Shown: one piece after another, positions 54,727-55,218 of the stretch | How the letters are laid out: every line of letters begins with the position of its first letter | How positions within the stretch are numbered: position 1 is the stretch's first letter | Source of the DNA: Vairimorpha apis BRL 01 | Lineage: Eukaryota > Microsporidia > Nosematidae | Length of the DNA stretch: 55,218 nucleotides | Direction of reading: 5' to 3' | NCBI GenBank assembly: GCA_000447185.1 | Contig: KE647314.1 | Location: 1-55,218 of the forward strand | Made by a program: the position numbers and the translations under genes | The notes under the pieces: generated by a model | What the model was told of the DNA's origin: nothing | Databases searched by the model: none | The model's input: only the letters and a program-made list of their open reading frames with translations

Positions 54727-55218
54727 TTATTTTACATATGGATTTTGTACATCAACAGTTCCAAAATATCTAAAAACTTTACCATATCCATCTTTTTTGA
54801 TTTTTATAATAATCAGTAGTATATAATTTATCTAAATCTGCAGGATAAGCATCTTTATACTTTGAAATTTCATCAAAAAAAATGGTGGTTCTACATTTTT
54901 ATTAGCCATCTTTTCCCAATCTATTTTTTAAAAACTGTATGGTTTTTAATTTCTTTAAAACTTAATCTGTGTTTAGGATTTTTAGCTAAACATTTACTAA
55001 TTAAATTTTTTGTTTCTTTATCTATATAATTTGGAAATGTTACGTTTAAATCTAAAATTCCACTTCTTGTAGTATCATAAGATCCTGTAAAAAAAGGAGT
55101 ATATCCAATTAATAAAAAATAGAATATTATTCCAATACTCCAAATATCTGAATATATTGTGTGCTCATTTTTCTTTAAAAATTCCGGAGAAGTATATTCT
55201 ATAAAATCTTTTATTCCA
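54727..55218 (-). CDS. AGC-type serine/threonine protein kinase, C-terminal part, frameshifted
   Basis: Runs off the right edge of the window, so only the end of the catalytic domain and the tail are seen. The domain part reads EYTSPEFL (APE motif), DIWSIGIIFYFLLIGYTPFF (subdomain IX) and KNPKHRLSFKEIKNH (subdomain XI). The tail IDWEKMANKNVEPPFF is the AGC C-tail with the PPF tether, followed by a GYGKVFRYFG segment. It ends at the TAA at 54727-54729. Breaks occur near 54924, at the 8-base run 54875-54882, and near 54793. PDK1 is a candidate because YxSPE and ITWENL-like segments occur there, but PKA- or PKC-like kinases are also possible. Confidence 0.78.

Noticed and set aside
1..55218. CRISPR arrays, bacterial operons, riboswitches
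   Set aside because: No regularly spaced repeats were seen, and the gene content is eukaryotic throughout.
1..55218. Introns as an explanation for the frame breaks
   Set aside because: The two sides of each located break join with a single base, leaving no room for an intron, and no microsporidian-type splice sites are seen there.

Overview
The window is very A+T-rich nuclear DNA (roughly four fifths A+T by eye) from a eukaryote with compact, intronless genes. It almost certainly comes from a microsporidian. Four things support this: (1) most genes carry a short C-run (CCC, CCCT or CCCA; GGG in two cases) within about 20 bases upstream of the ATG, the start-associated motif of microsporidia; (2) there is a plastid/chlamydia-type nucleotide (ATP/ADP) transporter; (3) the genes encode shortened versions of conserved eukaryotic proteins; (4) the cap methyltransferase and type-2 methionine aminopeptidase look microsporidian. 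I cannot name the species; an AT-rich Nosema/Vairimorpha-like lineage is one possibility.

Layout. 1-5 kb: NF-YB/HAP3 (-), CCT3 chaperonin (-, frameshifted), a small TCP10/CENPJ C-terminal-like protein (+) overlapping eIF3i (-). 5-11 kb: RNA polymerase III subunit RPC6/RPC34 (-), SRP receptor alpha (+, interrupted), CDK1 (-), a Rho GTPase (-). 12-20 kb: ADF/cofilin (+), mRNA cap guanine-N7 methyltransferase (-, frameshifted), an assembly gap with an ACTT microsatellite, a small basic protein (-), ribosomal protein uS12 (+), Rpn10 (+), an acidic protein of unknown function (+). 20-32 kb: DEAD-box helicase RRP3/DDX47 (+), DNA polymerase alpha B subunit (-), an unknown helical protein (+), ribosomal protein uL23 (-), inorganic pyrophosphatase (+), REI1-like zinc-finger protein (-), kinesin-14 (+), methionine aminopeptidase 2 (+). 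34-44 kb: MscS-type channel (+), tRNA-Pro(CGG), FHIT-type HIT hydrolase (+), a UBE3D/Ipa1-like HECT_2 protein (+), a large protein resembling UTP10/HEATR1 (-), HMG-CoA synthase (-). 46-55 kb: nucleotide transporter (-), uracil-DNA glycosylase (+), RAD50 (+, many frameshifts), and the C-terminal part of an AGC-type kinase running off the end (-).

The genes are mostly housekeeping: translation and ribosome assembly, transcription and capping, DNA replication and repair, cell cycle and cytoskeleton, plus a few transport and membrane functions. Neighbours are not organised by pathway, and strands alternate. Between genes lie long stretches of near-pure A/T (up to 2.6 kb), with a few islands of more ordinary composition that look like gene or transposon relics.

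The most striking pattern is that at least ten conserved genes are broken by frameshifts, and nearly all located breaks are repaired by adding one base to an A or T run of 7-9. This most likely reflects homopolymer under-calling in the source assembly. The alternatives, real pseudogenes or transcriptional slippage, can be tested. I found no convincing new multi-gene system; the best biological leads are the Rho C-terminus ending CCK, the TCP10-like protein in a centriole-less lineage, and a piggyBac-like terminal motif at 19.07 kb.
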